From Mumia sp. zg.B17 (lineage in GTDB: Bacteria; Actinomycetota; Actinomycetes; Propionibacteriales; Nocardioidaceae), in the NCBI RefSeq assembly GCF_019550915.1, contig NZ_JAHWCI010000006.1, forward strand, positions 620,001-684,000: a DNA stretch of 64,000 nt, in the 5' to 3' direction. A program made the translations under genes and the position numbers. Every line of letters starts with the position of its first letter. Positions within the stretch are counted from its first letter, which is position 1. This document shows positions 47,129 through 57,300 of this stretch, piece by piece. The notes under the pieces are model-generated. The model was not told where the DNA came from, ran no database searches, and saw only the letters and a list, made by a program, of their open reading frames with translations.

Positions 47129-48204
47129 GCCAGACCGGCGAGCTCGGCCGCCTTGCGGACATCGGCGTCCACGACGTTCTCGGCGATGTCACCGAGATGG
47201 GTCAAGGGCGTGTCGATGTCCTTGAGGCCGTTGCCGGTGACGACGACCGCCACCGTGGCGCCGGTCGGCACCTCACCCGCAGCCGTGGCCTTGAGCAGCC
47301 CAGCCACGCCGGCGGCCGACGCCGGCTCGACGAACACGCCGTCGTGCCGGGCCAGCTCGCGCTGCGCGTCGAGGATCTCGCGGTCCGACACCGAGGCGAT
47401 GCGTCCGCCGGACTCCTCGCGCGCGGCGACCGCGAGGTTCCAGGACGCGGGGTTGCCGATCCGGATGGCGCTGGCGACCGTCTCGGGGTCGGGCACCGGA
47501 GCACCGAGCACGAGCGGTGCCGCACCCTCGGCCTGGAAGCCCCACATCTGCGGACGACGCGTCGCCACGCCGTCGGCGGCGTACTCGCTGTAGCCCAGCC
47601 AGTACGCCGAGATGTTGCCGGCGTTGCCGACCGGCATGACGTGCAGGTCCGGCGCGTCGCCGAGGGCGTCGACCACCTCGAAGGCGCCTGTCTTCTGGCC
47701 CTGGATCCGCACCGGGTTGACGGAGTTGACGAGCGCGACGGGATAGCTGTCGGCGAGCCCGCGGGCGATGTCGAGGCAGTCGTCGAAGTTGCCGCGCACC
47801 TGCACGACCAGGGAGTCGAACATCAGGGCCTGAGCCATCTTGCCCGCGGCGATCTTGCCCTGTGGGACGAGGACGATGGGGCGCAGGCCGGCGCGGGCGG
47901 CGTAGGCAGCCATCGACGCCGACGTGTTGCCGGTCGACGCGCACACGACCGCCTCGGCCCCCTCGGCCGCTGCCACCGTGATCGCGGCCGTCATGCCACG
48001 GTCCTTGAACGAGCCCGTGGGGTTGCTCCCCTCGACCTTCAGGTGGACGTCGCAGCCCGTGATCTCAGAGAGCCAGCCCGAGTGGACCAGGGGCGTGCCA
48101 CCCTCCCCCAGCGTCACCGCCGGCGTGTCCCCGACGACGGGCAGACGGTCGCGGTACTCGTCGATCACGCCGCGCCACAGGCGGGCACCGTGCTGCTCGG
48201 TCAC
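47125..48204 (-). CDS. thrC: Threonine synthase
   Basis: A 359-residue PLP enzyme converting O-phosphohomoserine to threonine. The PLP lysine is in [16 protein letters not shown]; the phosphate-binding loop is [35 protein letters not shown] and [20 protein letters not shown] complete the fold type II pattern. GTG 48204 overlaps the hom stop as GTGA. Confidence 0.97.
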   Translation of the reverse strand: MTEQHGARLWRGVIDEYRDRLPVVGDTPAVTLGEGGTPLVHSGWLSEITGCDVHLKVEGSNPTGSFKDRGMTAAITVAAAEGAEAVVCASTGNTSASMAAYAARAGLRPIVLVPQGKIAAGKMAQALMFDSLVVQVRGNFDDCLDIARGLADSYPVALVNSVNPVRIQGQKTGAFEVVDALGDAPDLHVMPVGNAGNISAYWLGYSEYAADGVATRRPQMWGFQAEGAAPLVLGAPVPDPETVASAIRIGNPASWNLAVAAREESGGRIASVSDREILDAQRELARHDGVFVEPASAAGVAGLLKATAAGEVPTGATVAVVVTGNGLKDIDTPLTHLGDIAENVVDADVRKAAELAGLA

Positions 48205-49514
48205 AGTCCTTCTCCTTCGACCCGCATCACCGACGACACGTCACGGACCATCGGCAGGTCACGGAGCTGTCGTACCGTGCGCGAGAGCGCGGCGTCGGTC
48301 GCGGTGTGGGTGATGACGACGAGCTGGGCGTCGTCGCCGTGGCCTTCCTGCTGGACGGCCGAGATCGAGACCTCGTTCTCCGCGAACGCCAGGGCGACCG
48401 AGGCGAGCACGCCTGCCTTGTCGTCGACGTCGAGGGCGATGTGGTAGCGGGTCAGGGCGTCGCCGATGCCGAGGACGCGGCGACGGGCGTGGGTCCGCTC
48501 GGGCGGGCCGGTCACCCCGAGCAGCCGGTTGCGGGCCACGGCCACGACGTCGCCGAGGACGGCGCTCGCCGTCGGGGACCCCCCTGCGCCGGGACCGTAG
48601 AACATCAGCTGTCCGGCGGACTCGCTCTCCACGAAGACCGCGTTGTAGGCCCCGCGCACGCTGGCGAGAGGGTGGTCCTTGGGGATCATCACGGGGTGGA
48701 CTCGGGCGGAGACCGCCTGACCGTCCGAGCTCTGGTCGCAGATCGCCAACAGCTTGACGACGCAGCCCATGTCGTCGGCCGAGGCGATCTCTGCCGCGGT
48801 GACGCTGCTGATGCCCTCGCGGTGGACGTCGTCGATGGTCACCCGGGTGTGGAACGCGAGGCTCGCCAAGATGGCTGCCTTCGCGGCGGCGTCGAAGCCC
48901 TCGACGTCGGCGGTCGGGTCGGCCTCGGCGAACCCGAGACGCTGGGCCTCCGCGAGCGCCTCGTCGAAGCTCTGGCCGGTGCTCGTCATCGCGTCGAGGA
49001 TGAAGTTGGTGGTCCCGTTGACGATGCCCAGGACACGACGCACGTGGTCGCCGGTCAACGACTCGCGCAGCGGCCGGACGATCGGGATCGCTCCGGCGAC
49101 GGCCGCCTCGTACGACAGGTCGCGACCGGCGGCATCGGCCGTGGCGAAGAGCGTGGTGCTGTCCTCGGCGAGGAGCGCCTTGTTGCCCGTGACCACCGAT
49201 GCTCCATGCTCGAGCGCCGCCAGCACCAGCGACCGGGCAGGCTCGATGCCCCCGATCAGCTCGATCACCACGTCGACGTCCCCGCGCGTGACCAGCGACA
49301 TCGCGTCGGTGGTCAGGAGAGCAGGGTCGAAGACGGTCTCGCGGTCGCTGCGCGCGCTGTTGACGGCGACGCCGACCAGCTCGAGGCGGGCACCGACACG
49401 CTGGGCCAGCTCGTCGGCGTCACGGGTGAGCAGGCGAGCCACCTCGCTGCCGACGGCGCCGTGCCCGAGCAGCGCCACGCGCAGGGTGCGAGGTTGATCA
49501 GGGTGGGAGGTCAC
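48201..49514 (-). CDS. hom: Homoserine dehydrogenase (with ACT domain)
   Basis: A 437-residue enzyme reducing aspartate semialdehyde to homoserine. The Rossmann motif is [18 protein letters not shown]; catalytic regions include [39 protein letters not shown] and [16 protein letters not shown]. The C-terminal ~80 residues are an ACT domain ([20 protein letters not shown]), the site of feedback inhibition by threonine in the family. GTG 49514. Head of hom-thrC-thrB; lysA lies 65 bp upstream. Confidence 0.97.
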   Translation of the reverse strand: MTSHPDQPRTLRVALLGHGAVGSEVARLLTRDADELAQRVGARLELVGVAVNSARSDRETVFDPALLTTDAMSLVTRGDVDVVIELIGGIEPARSLVLAALEHGASVVTGNKALLAEDSTTLFATADAAGRDLSYEAAVAGAIPIVRPLRESLTGDHVRRVLGIVNGTTNFILDAMTSTGQSFDEALAEAQRLGFAEADPTADVEGFDAAAKAAILASLAFHTRVTIDDVHREGISSVTAAEIASADDMGCVVKLLAICDQSSDGQAVSARVHPVMIPKDHPLASVRGAYNAVFVESESAGQLMFYGPGAGGSPTASAVLGDVVAVARNRLLGVTGPPERTHARRRVLGIGDALTRYHIALDVDDKAGVLASVALAFAENEVSISAVQQEGHGDDAQLVVITHTATDAALSRTVRQLRDLPMVRDVSSVMRVEGEGL

Positions 49515-49579
49515 AGGGCCAGCCTAGTCGTGGAGGCGGGCGCCGGACGCCGGTGTCCGGCGCATGAGCGACAGGCAGG

Positions 49580-50977
49580 TCAGCCGACGTCGAGGCGCAG
49601 CAGGTCGTCCTCGGTCTCCCGGCGCACGATCAGCCGAGCCGCCCCGTCCTTGACCGCGACCACCGCGGGGCGTGGGACGTGGTTGTAGTTGGAGGCCAGC
49701 GAGCGGCAGTACGCGCCGGTGCCAGGCACCGCGATCAGGTCGCCCGGGGCCACGTCGGACGGCATGAACTCGTCCTTGACCAGGATGTCTCCGGACTCGC
49801 AGTGCTTGCCGACGACACGACTGAGCACCGGCGTGGCCGTGGAGGCACGGGAGGCGAGCGTGCACGAGTAGTCGGCGTCGTACAAAGCGGTGCGCATGTT
49901 GTCGCTCATCCCGCCGTCGACGGCGACGTAGCGTCGCATCGCTCCGCCGTCGAGCGCCACCTCCTTGGTGGTGCCCACCTCGTACAGCGTGAACGTGGAG
50001 GGTCCGGAGATCGCGCGACCCGGCTCGACGGACAGTCGCGGGACGGCGACGCCCAGCCCGCGGCACTCCCGCTCGACGATCTCGCGCATGCCGTCGGCGA
50101 GCTGCTGCGGGGTGGAGGGGTCGTCCTGGGTCGTGTACGCGATGCCGTAGCCGCCGCCGAGGTCGAGCTCGGGGGCGACGTAGCCCAGGTCGGCGCAGAT
50201 CCGGGCGTGCAGGGCCAGCACCCGGTGCGCCGCAACCTCGAAGCCCGCGGTGTCGAAGATCTGCGACCCGATGTGCGAGTGCAGCCCGAGCAGCTCCAGC
50301 GACGGCCGCTCGAGCACCTGCCGCACCGCTTCGAAGGCGTCGCCCTCGGTGATGGAGAGGCCGAACTTCTGGTCCTCGTGCGCGGTGGCGATGTATTCGT
50401 GGGTGTGTGCCTCGACGCCGGCGGTCACCCGCACCATCACCCGCGCCGTCACCCCCAGCTCGGCAGCGACCGTCGCGACGCGTTCCACCTCGAGGAGCGA
50501 GTCGACGATGATCCTGCCCACCCCGGCCTCGAGCGACCGGCGGATCTCACTGATGCTCTTGTTGTTGCCGTGCAGGCCGAGGTTCTCCGGGGGTACACCG
50601 GCACGCAGCGCGACGGCGAGCTCGCCCCCGGTGCACACGTCCATCCGCAGGCCCTCCTCGGTGATCCACCGCGCGATCGCGGTCGAGAGGAAGGCCTTCG
50701 CGGCGTAGTAGACGTCCCACCCGGCGAACGCCTCGCGGAAGGCGCGCGCGCGTCCGCGGAGATCGTCCTCGTCGACGACGTAGAGGGGCGTCCCGAACTC
50801 CGCGGCCAGCTCGGTCGCGCCGACGCCGGCGACGGCCAGCTCGCCGTCCTCGCGCCGCTCGACATGGTCGGACCACAGGTGCCGCACCAGCTCGTTGGTG
50901 TCGTCGGGCTCGCGCAGCCATGCCGGACCCCGGCTCCCGGCCTGCCCGTGCAGCGCACCGGCCTCGTGCGAACGCAC
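49580..50977 (-). CDS. lysA: Diaminopimelate decarboxylase
   Basis: A 465-residue fold III PLP enzyme making lysine from meso-diaminopimelate. The PLP lysine is in DVYYAAKAFLSTAIARWI; HSHIGSQIFDTAGFEVAA, LDLGGGYGIAYT and EPGRAISGPS bind PLP phosphate, and KHCESGD plus a YxRSLASNYNHVPRPA-type tail close the site. GTG 50977, 4 bp after argS, so the lysine/threonine genes are in one run with argS. The first ~40 residues are an extension before the core. Confidence 0.97.
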   Translation of the reverse strand: MRSHEAGALHGQAGSRGPAWLREPDDTNELVRHLWSDHVERREDGELAVAGVGATELAAEFGTPLYVVDEDDLRGRARAFREAFAGWDVYYAAKAFLSTAIARWITEEGLRMDVCTGGELAVALRAGVPPENLGLHGNNKSISEIRRSLEAGVGRIIVDSLLEVERVATVAAELGVTARVMVRVTAGVEAHTHEYIATAHEDQKFGLSITEGDAFEAVRQVLERPSLELLGLHSHIGSQIFDTAGFEVAAHRVLALHARICADLGYVAPELDLGGGYGIAYTTQDDPSTPQQLADGMREIVERECRGLGVAVPRLSVEPGRAISGPSTFTLYEVGTTKEVALDGGAMRRYVAVDGGMSDNMRTALYDADYSCTLASRASTATPVLSRVVGKHCESGDILVKDEFMPSDVAPGDLIAVPGTGAYCRSLASNYNHVPRPAVVAVKDGAARLIVRRETEDDLLRLDVG

Positions 50978-50981
50978 CGGA

Positions 50982-52643
50982 TCACATCCGCTCGGGAGCG
51001 GAGACGCCGAGCAGCTCCAGCCCGTTGGCCAGGACCGTGCGGGTGGCGTCGATGAGGACCAGGCGTGCCGTGTGGACGGGCTGCACGTCCTCGTCGCCCT
51101 GCGGAAGGACGCGGCACACGTCGTAGAACTTGTGGAACGCCGCCGCTGTGTCCTCCAGGTAGCGCGCGACGCGGTGCGGCTCGCGCAGCTCCGCGGCGCG
51201 GGCCACGACCCGGGGGAACTCCGCCAGCGCGCGCAGGAGGTCGCCCTCGCGCTCGGTCGAGAGGTACGACAGGTCGGCGGCGTCGGGCGCCGGGACGATC
51301 CCGAGGTCGGCGCCGTTGCGCAGGATGCTGGAGAGGCGCGCGTGCGCGTACTGGACGTAGTAGACCGGGTTGTCCGGGCTCTGCCGCGTCATCTCGGCCA
51401 CGTCGACCGTCAGCGGGGAGTCGACCGGGTGCCGTACGAGCGTGTAGCGCAACGGGTCCACACCGACCATGTCGATCAGCTCCGAGAGCGTGACGAGCGT
51501 GCCCGCCCGCTTCGACAGCTTGAGCTCCACCCCGTCGGAGAGGATCTTGACGAGCTGGCCGATGAGCACCTGGAGGTTGTAGCCCGGCTCGTCCCCGGCG
51601 CACGCCGCCATGGCCTGGAGCCGTCCGACATAGCCGTGGTGGTCGGCTCCCAGGAGATAGAGGCACTGCTCGAAGCCACGGGCCCGCTTGTCGAGGTAGT
51701 AGGCCGTGTCGGACGCGAAGTAGGTCTGCTCCCCGTTGGAGCGGATCAGGACCCGGTCCTTGTCATCACCGAAGTCGGTCGTCCGCATCCAGGTGGCACC
51801 GTCGGCCTCGTACAGATGGCCCTCCTCGGCGATGACCTCCAGCGCCCGGTCGACGGCGCCGGACGCGACGAGCGAACGCTCGGAGAACCAGGAGTCGAAC
51901 ACGGTCCGGAAGGTGGCGAGGTCGGCCTTCTGGTGGGCGAGCTGGAGCTCGTAGCCGTTCTCGCGGAACGCGGCGAGCTGCTCGTCGGCGGGCAGGTCGA
52001 GGATCCCCGGGACCGCGGCGACGACCTCCGCGGCGAGGTCGACGACGTAGCCACCGTGGTAGCCGTCCTCCGGGACCTCGTCGCCGTTGGCCACCGCCAT
52101 CAGCGAGGCCGCGAACTTGTCCATCTGGGTGCCGCGGTCGTTGACGTAGAACTCGGTCGAGACCTGGGCCCCGGCCGCGCTGACGACCCGGGCGATCGCG
52201 TCACCGACGACGGCCCAGCGGGTGTGGCCGAGGTGCAGCGGACCCGTGGGGTTGGCCGAGATGAACTCGAGGTTGACCCGTCGGCCGCCCAGCGTGTCCG
52301 TGATGCCGTACGCGCTGCCGGCACGGACGATGTCGCCGGCGAGGGAGCCTTGAGCCCCCGTGTCGACGCGGACGTTGAGGAACCCAGGCCCGGCGACCTC
52401 GACGGAACCCACTCCCGGGGCCTTCGCGAGCTGCTCCGCGAGCGCGGCAGCCAGGTCCCGCGGCGCCATCTGGGCCTGCTTGCCGAGCCGCATCGCGACG
52501 TTGGTCGAGTAGTCGCCGTGGTCCTTGACCTTGGGTCGCTCGACGACCACCGACGCGGGAACCTCGGGCAGGGAGACCGTCCCCGACGCCACCAGGGCGT
52601 TGAGGGCGTCGACGATCGCATCGGAGAGCTGTTCGGGAGTCAC
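50982..52643 (-). CDS. argS: Arginyl-tRNA synthetase
   Basis: A 553-residue class I synthetase. The HIGH motif appears as HLGH in SANPTGPLHLGHTRWAVVGD, and KMSKS as KLSKRAG. The N-terminal Add-1 domain and the C-terminal DALR anticodon-binding domain (YAHARLSSILRNGADLGIVP) are present. GTG 52643. A tRNA-Arg gene lies 0.5 kb away on the opposite strand. Confidence 0.97.
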   Translation of the reverse strand: MTPEQLSDAIVDALNALVASGTVSLPEVPASVVVERPKVKDHGDYSTNVAMRLGKQAQMAPRDLAAALAEQLAKAPGVGSVEVAGPGFLNVRVDTGAQGSLAGDIVRAGSAYGITDTLGGRRVNLEFISANPTGPLHLGHTRWAVVGDAIARVVSAAGAQVSTEFYVNDRGTQMDKFAASLMAVANGDEVPEDGYHGGYVVDLAAEVVAAVPGILDLPADEQLAAFRENGYELQLAHQKADLATFRTVFDSWFSERSLVASGAVDRALEVIAEEGHLYEADGATWMRTTDFGDDKDRVLIRSNGEQTYFASDTAYYLDKRARGFEQCLYLLGADHHGYVGRLQAMAACAGDEPGYNLQVLIGQLVKILSDGVELKLSKRAGTLVTLSELIDMVGVDPLRYTLVRHPVDSPLTVDVAEMTRQSPDNPVYYVQYAHARLSSILRNGADLGIVPAPDAADLSYLSTEREGDLLRALAEFPRVVARAAELREPHRVARYLEDTAAAFHKFYDVCRVLPQGDEDVQPVHTARLVLIDATRTVLANGLELLGVSAPERM

Positions 52644-52693
52644 CTACGAATCGTATCGAGGCCCGTCAACGCAGGCGCCGCAGTCTCACTCGG

Positions 52694-53095
52694 CTATCCG
52701 GGCTGGGACGCCCCCTCGATCACCGCGCGCACGGTACGGACCAGCACCGCGGGGTCGAAGGGCTTGGTGACGTAGGCGTCCACGCCGACGTCCTGGCCCC
52801 GCTGGAGGTCGTACGCCTGGGCCTGGGTCGTCACCATGACGACCGGGATGTCACGGGTGCTCGGGGACCTGCGGAGCGCGCGTACAGTCTCCAGCCCGTC
52901 CATCCGGGGCATGACGACGTCGATCGTCACCACGTCGGGCCGGGTGTCCACGACGACGTCGAGGCACTCCAGGCCGTCGGCCGCCTCCAGGACGGTCCAT
53001 CCCTCCAGCTCGAAGTTGGTCCGCAGCAGCAGGCGGATCGAGTCGGTGTCGTCGACCACCAGGACACGCGGCGGCCGGCCGTTCGGGAAGGGCAT
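52694..53095 (-). CDS. Single-domain response regulator (receiver only)
   Basis: A 133-residue CheY-like protein. Acidic pair in VLVVDDTDSIRLLL, the phospho-acceptor aspartate in VVTIDVVMPRMDGLETVRAL, the switch Thr in VVMVTTQAQAYDLQRG and the lysine in DAYVTKPFDPAVLV. There is no output domain and no adjacent kinase; the nearest kinase, PdtaS, is 9 kb away. It may relay phosphoryl groups or act by protein contact. It starts 58 bp from tRNA-Arg, divergent from it. Confidence 0.93.
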   Translation of the reverse strand: MPFPNGRPPRVLVVDDTDSIRLLLRTNFELEGWTVLEAADGLECLDVVVDTRPDVVTIDVVMPRMDGLETVRALRRSPSTRDIPVVMVTTQAQAYDLQRGQDVGVDAYVTKPFDPAVLVRTVRAVIEGASQPG

Positions 53096-53153
53096 GTGCG
53101 CAACCGTACTCGGCGTGCGCTACCGTTGTCGGGCTCGCTCGAGAAGCGCGCAC

Positions 53154-53225
53154 GCCCCCGTAGCTCAGGGGATAGAGCACCGCCCTCCGGAGGCGGGAGC
53201 GTAGGTTCGAATCCTACCGGGGGCA
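53154..53225 (+). tRNA. tRNA-Arg (CCG)
   Basis: Complete cloverleaf of 72 bases: acceptor GCCCCCG/CGGGGGC, D-stem GCTC/GAGC, anticodon stem CCGCC/GGCGG with loop CTCCGGA (anticodon CCG, codon CGG), T-arm GTAGG-TTCGAAT-CCTAC and discriminator A. CCA is not encoded. A strong terminator follows. Confidence 0.97.
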
Positions 53226-53236
53226 CCGACAGATCA

Positions 53237-53279
53237 AGCCGCTGACCTGCACCGACAGGTCAGCGGCTGTTCTTCTTCT
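53237..53279 (+). terminator. Rho-independent terminator of tRNA-Arg
   Basis: AGCCGCTGACCTG (53237-53249) and CAGGTCAGCGGCT (53256-53268) form a perfect 13-bp stem with a 6-base loop, followed by GTTCTTCTTCT. The best intrinsic terminator of the window. Confidence 0.93.
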
Positions 53280-53339
53280 GGGCGCTTCGTCCGTCGCGAT
53301 GCTGTCCGAACGTGCCCGCGCCGACGTACCCTGGTGGGC

Positions 53340-53951
53340 ATGCGAGCGAACCGCGGCAACCGCCTCCCCAGCTGGGCGGCCTGGCTCAGCGTGGCGGCCC
53401 TGGTCGGTCTCACCGTCGGACCGGTGGTCGCCGTGGTCGCAGCAGGCGCGTGCATGGCGGCACTGACCGCCGAGGAGGTGGGCTACCGCCGCCGCGCGCG
53501 GGCCTACTTCGCCCGCCTGCACCGTACGTCGCTGCACCGGCACGACGGGATCCTCGACGCCTGGATGGACATGCGCGAGGAGGTCCACGGCCACGAGTCC
53601 GCGGCGCTCGCCGACGACGTACGCCGTCGCCCGACCGCGCGCTTCGTGGCGCTCGCCTCGACCGCCTCCTCCCGGCGGGACGCGGCGCGGCCGCGCGACC
53701 ACGCGAGCATCGCCGCCTACGCCGATGCCGTGGCCGACCTGGAGCGCGCGTGGCGGCGTCTCGAGCTGCAGGCACGCGGCCTCGACCTGTGGGGTGACGC
53801 TCGCCGCTGGGGTCGCCAGCACCTGCCGGCCTCGGCGACCTCCGCCGTCGCGCCGCTCGTCCCCGTGGTCCGTTCGGCCGCGCAGTCGGCCTGGCGCGCC
53901 GCCGAGGCACGCTTCGTCGCCGCGTCCGCCCGCGACGACCGGACGGCCTAG
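53340..53951 (+). CDS. Hypothetical membrane-anchored protein
   Basis: A 203-residue protein. ATG 53340 is used; GTG 53334 would add two residues and no ribosome-binding site favours either. One hydrophobic stretch near the N-terminus (AAWLSVAALVGLTVGPVVAV and on to AAGACMAAL) may span the membrane once or twice. The rest is soluble, helical and rich in Arg and Ala (RRRARAYFARLHRTSLHRHD, YADAVADLERAWRRLELQAR). I do not recognise a family. Codon usage is normal for the window. Confidence 0.65.
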   Translation: MRANRGNRLPSWAAWLSVAALVGLTVGPVVAVVAAGACMAALTAEEVGYRRRARAYFARLHRTSLHRHDGILDAWMDMREEVHGHESAALADDVRRRPTARFVALASTASSRRDAARPRDHASIAAYADAVADLERAWRRLELQARGLDLWGDARRWGRQHLPASATSAVAPLVPVVRSAAQSAWRAAEARFVAASARDDRTA

Positions 53952-53969
53952 ACGCTCGAGACCCGCCGC

Positions 53970-54218
53970 CTACGACCTGCTCGCGGCGGCCGCACCGAGG
54001 ACGGCGCCCGCGTGCCCGAGCAGGGCGACGTATGTTCCCGTGCCGGCCACGACGTCGACGACGACGCCGAGGAGGGCGAGGACGAGGAAGCCCGCCCACG
54101 CCCCGAGGACCCCGACCGCGACACCACGGGGCCTGCTCCTCCGTACCGGTGGAGAGGGCCGGAGGAGGAGACCGGCGACGATGCCGATGACGGTGACCGA
54201 GACCAGTGGCAGGAGCAT
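53970..54218 (-). CDS. Small three-helix membrane protein
   Basis: An 82-residue protein from ATG 54218 (MLLPLVSVTVIGIVAGLLLR). Three hydrophobic segments: the N-terminal one, RGVAVGVLGAWAGFLVLALL with GVVVDVV, and ALLGHAGAVLGAAAAS. The Gly-rich helices recall GlsB/YeaQ/YmgE proteins but the match is weak. The same frame continues open far upstream through kgd on the opposite strand, which is a GC-rich shadow, not part of this protein. Confidence 0.55.
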   Translation of the reverse strand: MLLPLVSVTVIGIVAGLLLRPSPPVRRSRPRGVAVGVLGAWAGFLVLALLGVVVDVVAGTGTYVALLGHAGAVLGAAAASRS

Positions 54219-54383
54219 GCTGTCATCCTGGGCGCACCCGGGGCCCGTTGTGATCGGGGACGCCCCCGGACGTGCCCCTGATCTGGACGTCCGAACCCGG
54301 ACGTCACCGCCTGGATGTGAGCCTGGACATGCTTCGGTACCGTCGATGACGCCCCTTCCTTCGGGGTCTACCCTGGTACGCGT

Positions 54384-57300
54384 ATGCCCTGCGGGGCGTC
54401 GGAGACAACGGACAACCCGGAAGAGGCGATCGAGGCCGTGGCCCAGAGCGACAGCCCCCTGCCAGATTTTGGCACCAACCAGTGGCTCGTCGAGGAGATG
54501 TACGAGCGCTACAAGTCGGACCCCGCGTCGGTCGACGCGTCGTGGTCTCGCCTCTTCGAAGGCGATGGAGCAGCGCCGAGCAGTCCCCCGACGTCGAACG
54601 GCTCGAGCAGCGCCCGGCCGGTGAAGGCGACGGCGACCGCTGTCCGTCCGCCCACAGCCAAGCCGACGGCGGCCGGGGACATCCCCACGCCGGCCGGTGA
54701 CGGCGCCCGCCCGGCGGTGGCCTCGCCCCCGACCGAGAGCGTGAAGGCCGCACCCACGGGCGACGCCGACAAGGCTGCCAAGCCGGCCAAGGCGAAGCCG
54801 AAGCCCAACGCCCCGGCGGCCAAGACGTCGGCTCCCGCCCCCGGCGCCGACGTGGAGAAGAAGGTCCTTCGCGGCGCTTCGGCCCGTACGGCGCTGAACA
54901 TGGACGAGAGCCTCTCGGTCCCGACCGCGACGAGTGTCCGCTCGGTGCCGGTCAAGCTCTTGATCGACAACCGCATCGTCATCAACAACCACCTCGCCCG
55001 CGCGCGTGGTGGCAAGGTGTCGTTCACCCACATCATCGGCTACGCGCTGGTCAAGGCGCTCACGGCGATGCCGGAGATGAACGCCGGCTTCGAGGTCGTC
55101 GACGGGAAGCCCAACCTCCTCCAGCCTGCTCACGTCAACCTCGGTCTCGCGATCGACCTCGCCAAGCCCGACGGCACCCGTCAGCTGGTCGTGCCGTCGA
55201 TCAAGCAGGCCGACACGATGGACTTCGCCCAGTTCTGGACGGCGTACGAGGCCGTCGTCGACAAGGCGCGCAACAACAAGCTGACGGTCGCCGACTTCCA
55301 GGGCACGACGATCAGCCTGACCAACCCGGGCACGATCGGCACCAACCACTCGGTGCCGCGCCTGATGAAGGGCCAGGGCGCCATCATCGGCGTCGGCTCG
55401 ATGGACTACCCGCCGGAGTTCCAGGGCGCCTCCGAGCACACCCTCGCCACCCAGGCCATCTCCAAGATGATGACCCTGACGTCGACCTACGACCACCGGA
55501 TCATCCAGGGCGCGCAGTCGGGCGACTTCCTGCGCCGCGTGAGCGGTCTGCTCCTCGGCGAGGAGGGCTTCTACGACGAGATCTTCGCGTCGCTGAAGAT
55601 CCCGTACGAGCCGATCCGCTGGGCCCGCGACATCGCCGTCAGCCACGACGACGAGGTCCACCGCCAGGCCCGCGTGCTCGAGCTCATCCACGCCTTCCGC
55701 GTGCGCGGCCACCTGATGGCCGACACCAACCCGCTCGACCACTCCCCCCGCAGCCACCCCGACCTCGAGATCTCCTCGCACGGGCTCACGCTGTGGGACC
55801 TCGAGCGCGAGTTCGCGACGGGCTCGTTCGGGGGCCGCGAGCGCCGCTTCATGAAGCTCCGCGAGATCCTCGGCATCCTCCGCGACTCCTACGCCCGCAC
55901 CTCCGGCATCGAGTACATGCACATCCAGGATCCCGAGCAGCGGCGGTGGATTCAGGAGCGTGTGGAGCGGGAGCACTCCAAGCCGCCCCGCGAGGAGCAG
56001 CTGCGGATCCTGCACAAGCTCAACCAGGCCGAGGCCTTCGAGGCCTTCCTCCAGACGAAGTTCGTCGGCCAGAAGCGCTTCAGCCTCGAGGGCTCGGAGA
56101 CGACGATCCCGCTCGTCGACGAGATCTGCGAGGCCGCTGCGGCCGACAACCTCGACGAGGTCTGCATCGGCATGGCGCACCGGGGCCGGCTCAACGTGCT
56201 GGTCAACATCGCCGGCAAGAACCCCGGCTACGTCTTCCGCGAGTTCGAGGGCAACATCGACCCGCGGACCGTGCAGGGCTCGGGCGACGTGAAGTACCAC
56301 CTCGGTGTCGAGGGCGAGTTCACGGCGGCCAGCGGTGACAAGATCAAGGTCTCCGTCGCCGCCAACCCGTCCCACCTCGAGGTCGTCGACCCGGTGCTCG
56401 AGGGCATCACCCGCGCCAAGCAGGACCGCCTGAACCGCGGCGAGGAGTTCCCGATCCTCCCGCTGCTCATCCACGGAGACGCGGCGTTCGCCGGCCAGGG
56501 CGTCGTGGCGGAGACGCTGAACCTCTCCCAGCTGCGCGGATACCGCACCGGCGGGACGATCCACCTGATCGTCAACAACCAGGTCGGCTTCACCACCTCG
56601 CCGAGCTCGTCGCGCTCGTCGACGTACGCGACCGACGTCGCCCGGATGATCCAGGCGCCGATCTTCCACGTCAACGGCGACGACCCGGAGGCGTGCATCC
56701 GGATCGCACAGCTGGCCTACGAGTACCGCAGGACCTTCAAGCGTGACGCGGTCATCGACCTGATCACCTACCGCAAGCGCGGTCACAACGAGGGCGACGA
56801 CCCGAGCTTCACCCAGCCGCAGATGTACGACGTGATCGAGAAGAAGAAGTCCGTGCGTGTGCTCTACACGTCGGCGCTCATCGGTCGTGGCGACATCACG
56901 ATGGAGGAGGCCGAGAGCGCGCTCAAGGACTACCAGGACCAGCTCCACCGCGTCTTCGCCGAGGCCAGCACCGTCGACGAGTACCAGACGGCGCCGGAGT
57001 ACCCGGAGAAGCCGGAGCTCGCGCGACTCGAGACGGCCGTGTCTCCGGAGACGCTCAAGACCATCGCCGAGGCCTACACCAGCGTCCCCGACGGCTTCAC
57101 GGTCCACCCGAAGGTTCTTCCGCAGCTCCAGCGCCGGGCTGCCGCGATCACGGCCGGCCCGATCGACTGGGGCACGGGAGAGATCATCGCCATGGGCTCG
57201 CTCCTGCTCGACGGGCGTCCCGTGCGTCTCGCCGGCCAGGACTCGCGCCGCGGCACCTTCTCGCAGCGCTTCGCGACGATCATCGACCGTCGCACCGGAG

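Noticed and set aside
49515-49579. A threonine- or lysine-type leader or riboswitch before hom
   Set aside because: Only 65 bp separate hom from lysA and no L-box-like folding was seen.
53154-53279. tRNA-Arg as an attachment site of an integrated element
   Set aside because: No integrase, no repeated tRNA 3' end noticed nearby, and normal housekeeping genes on both sides.
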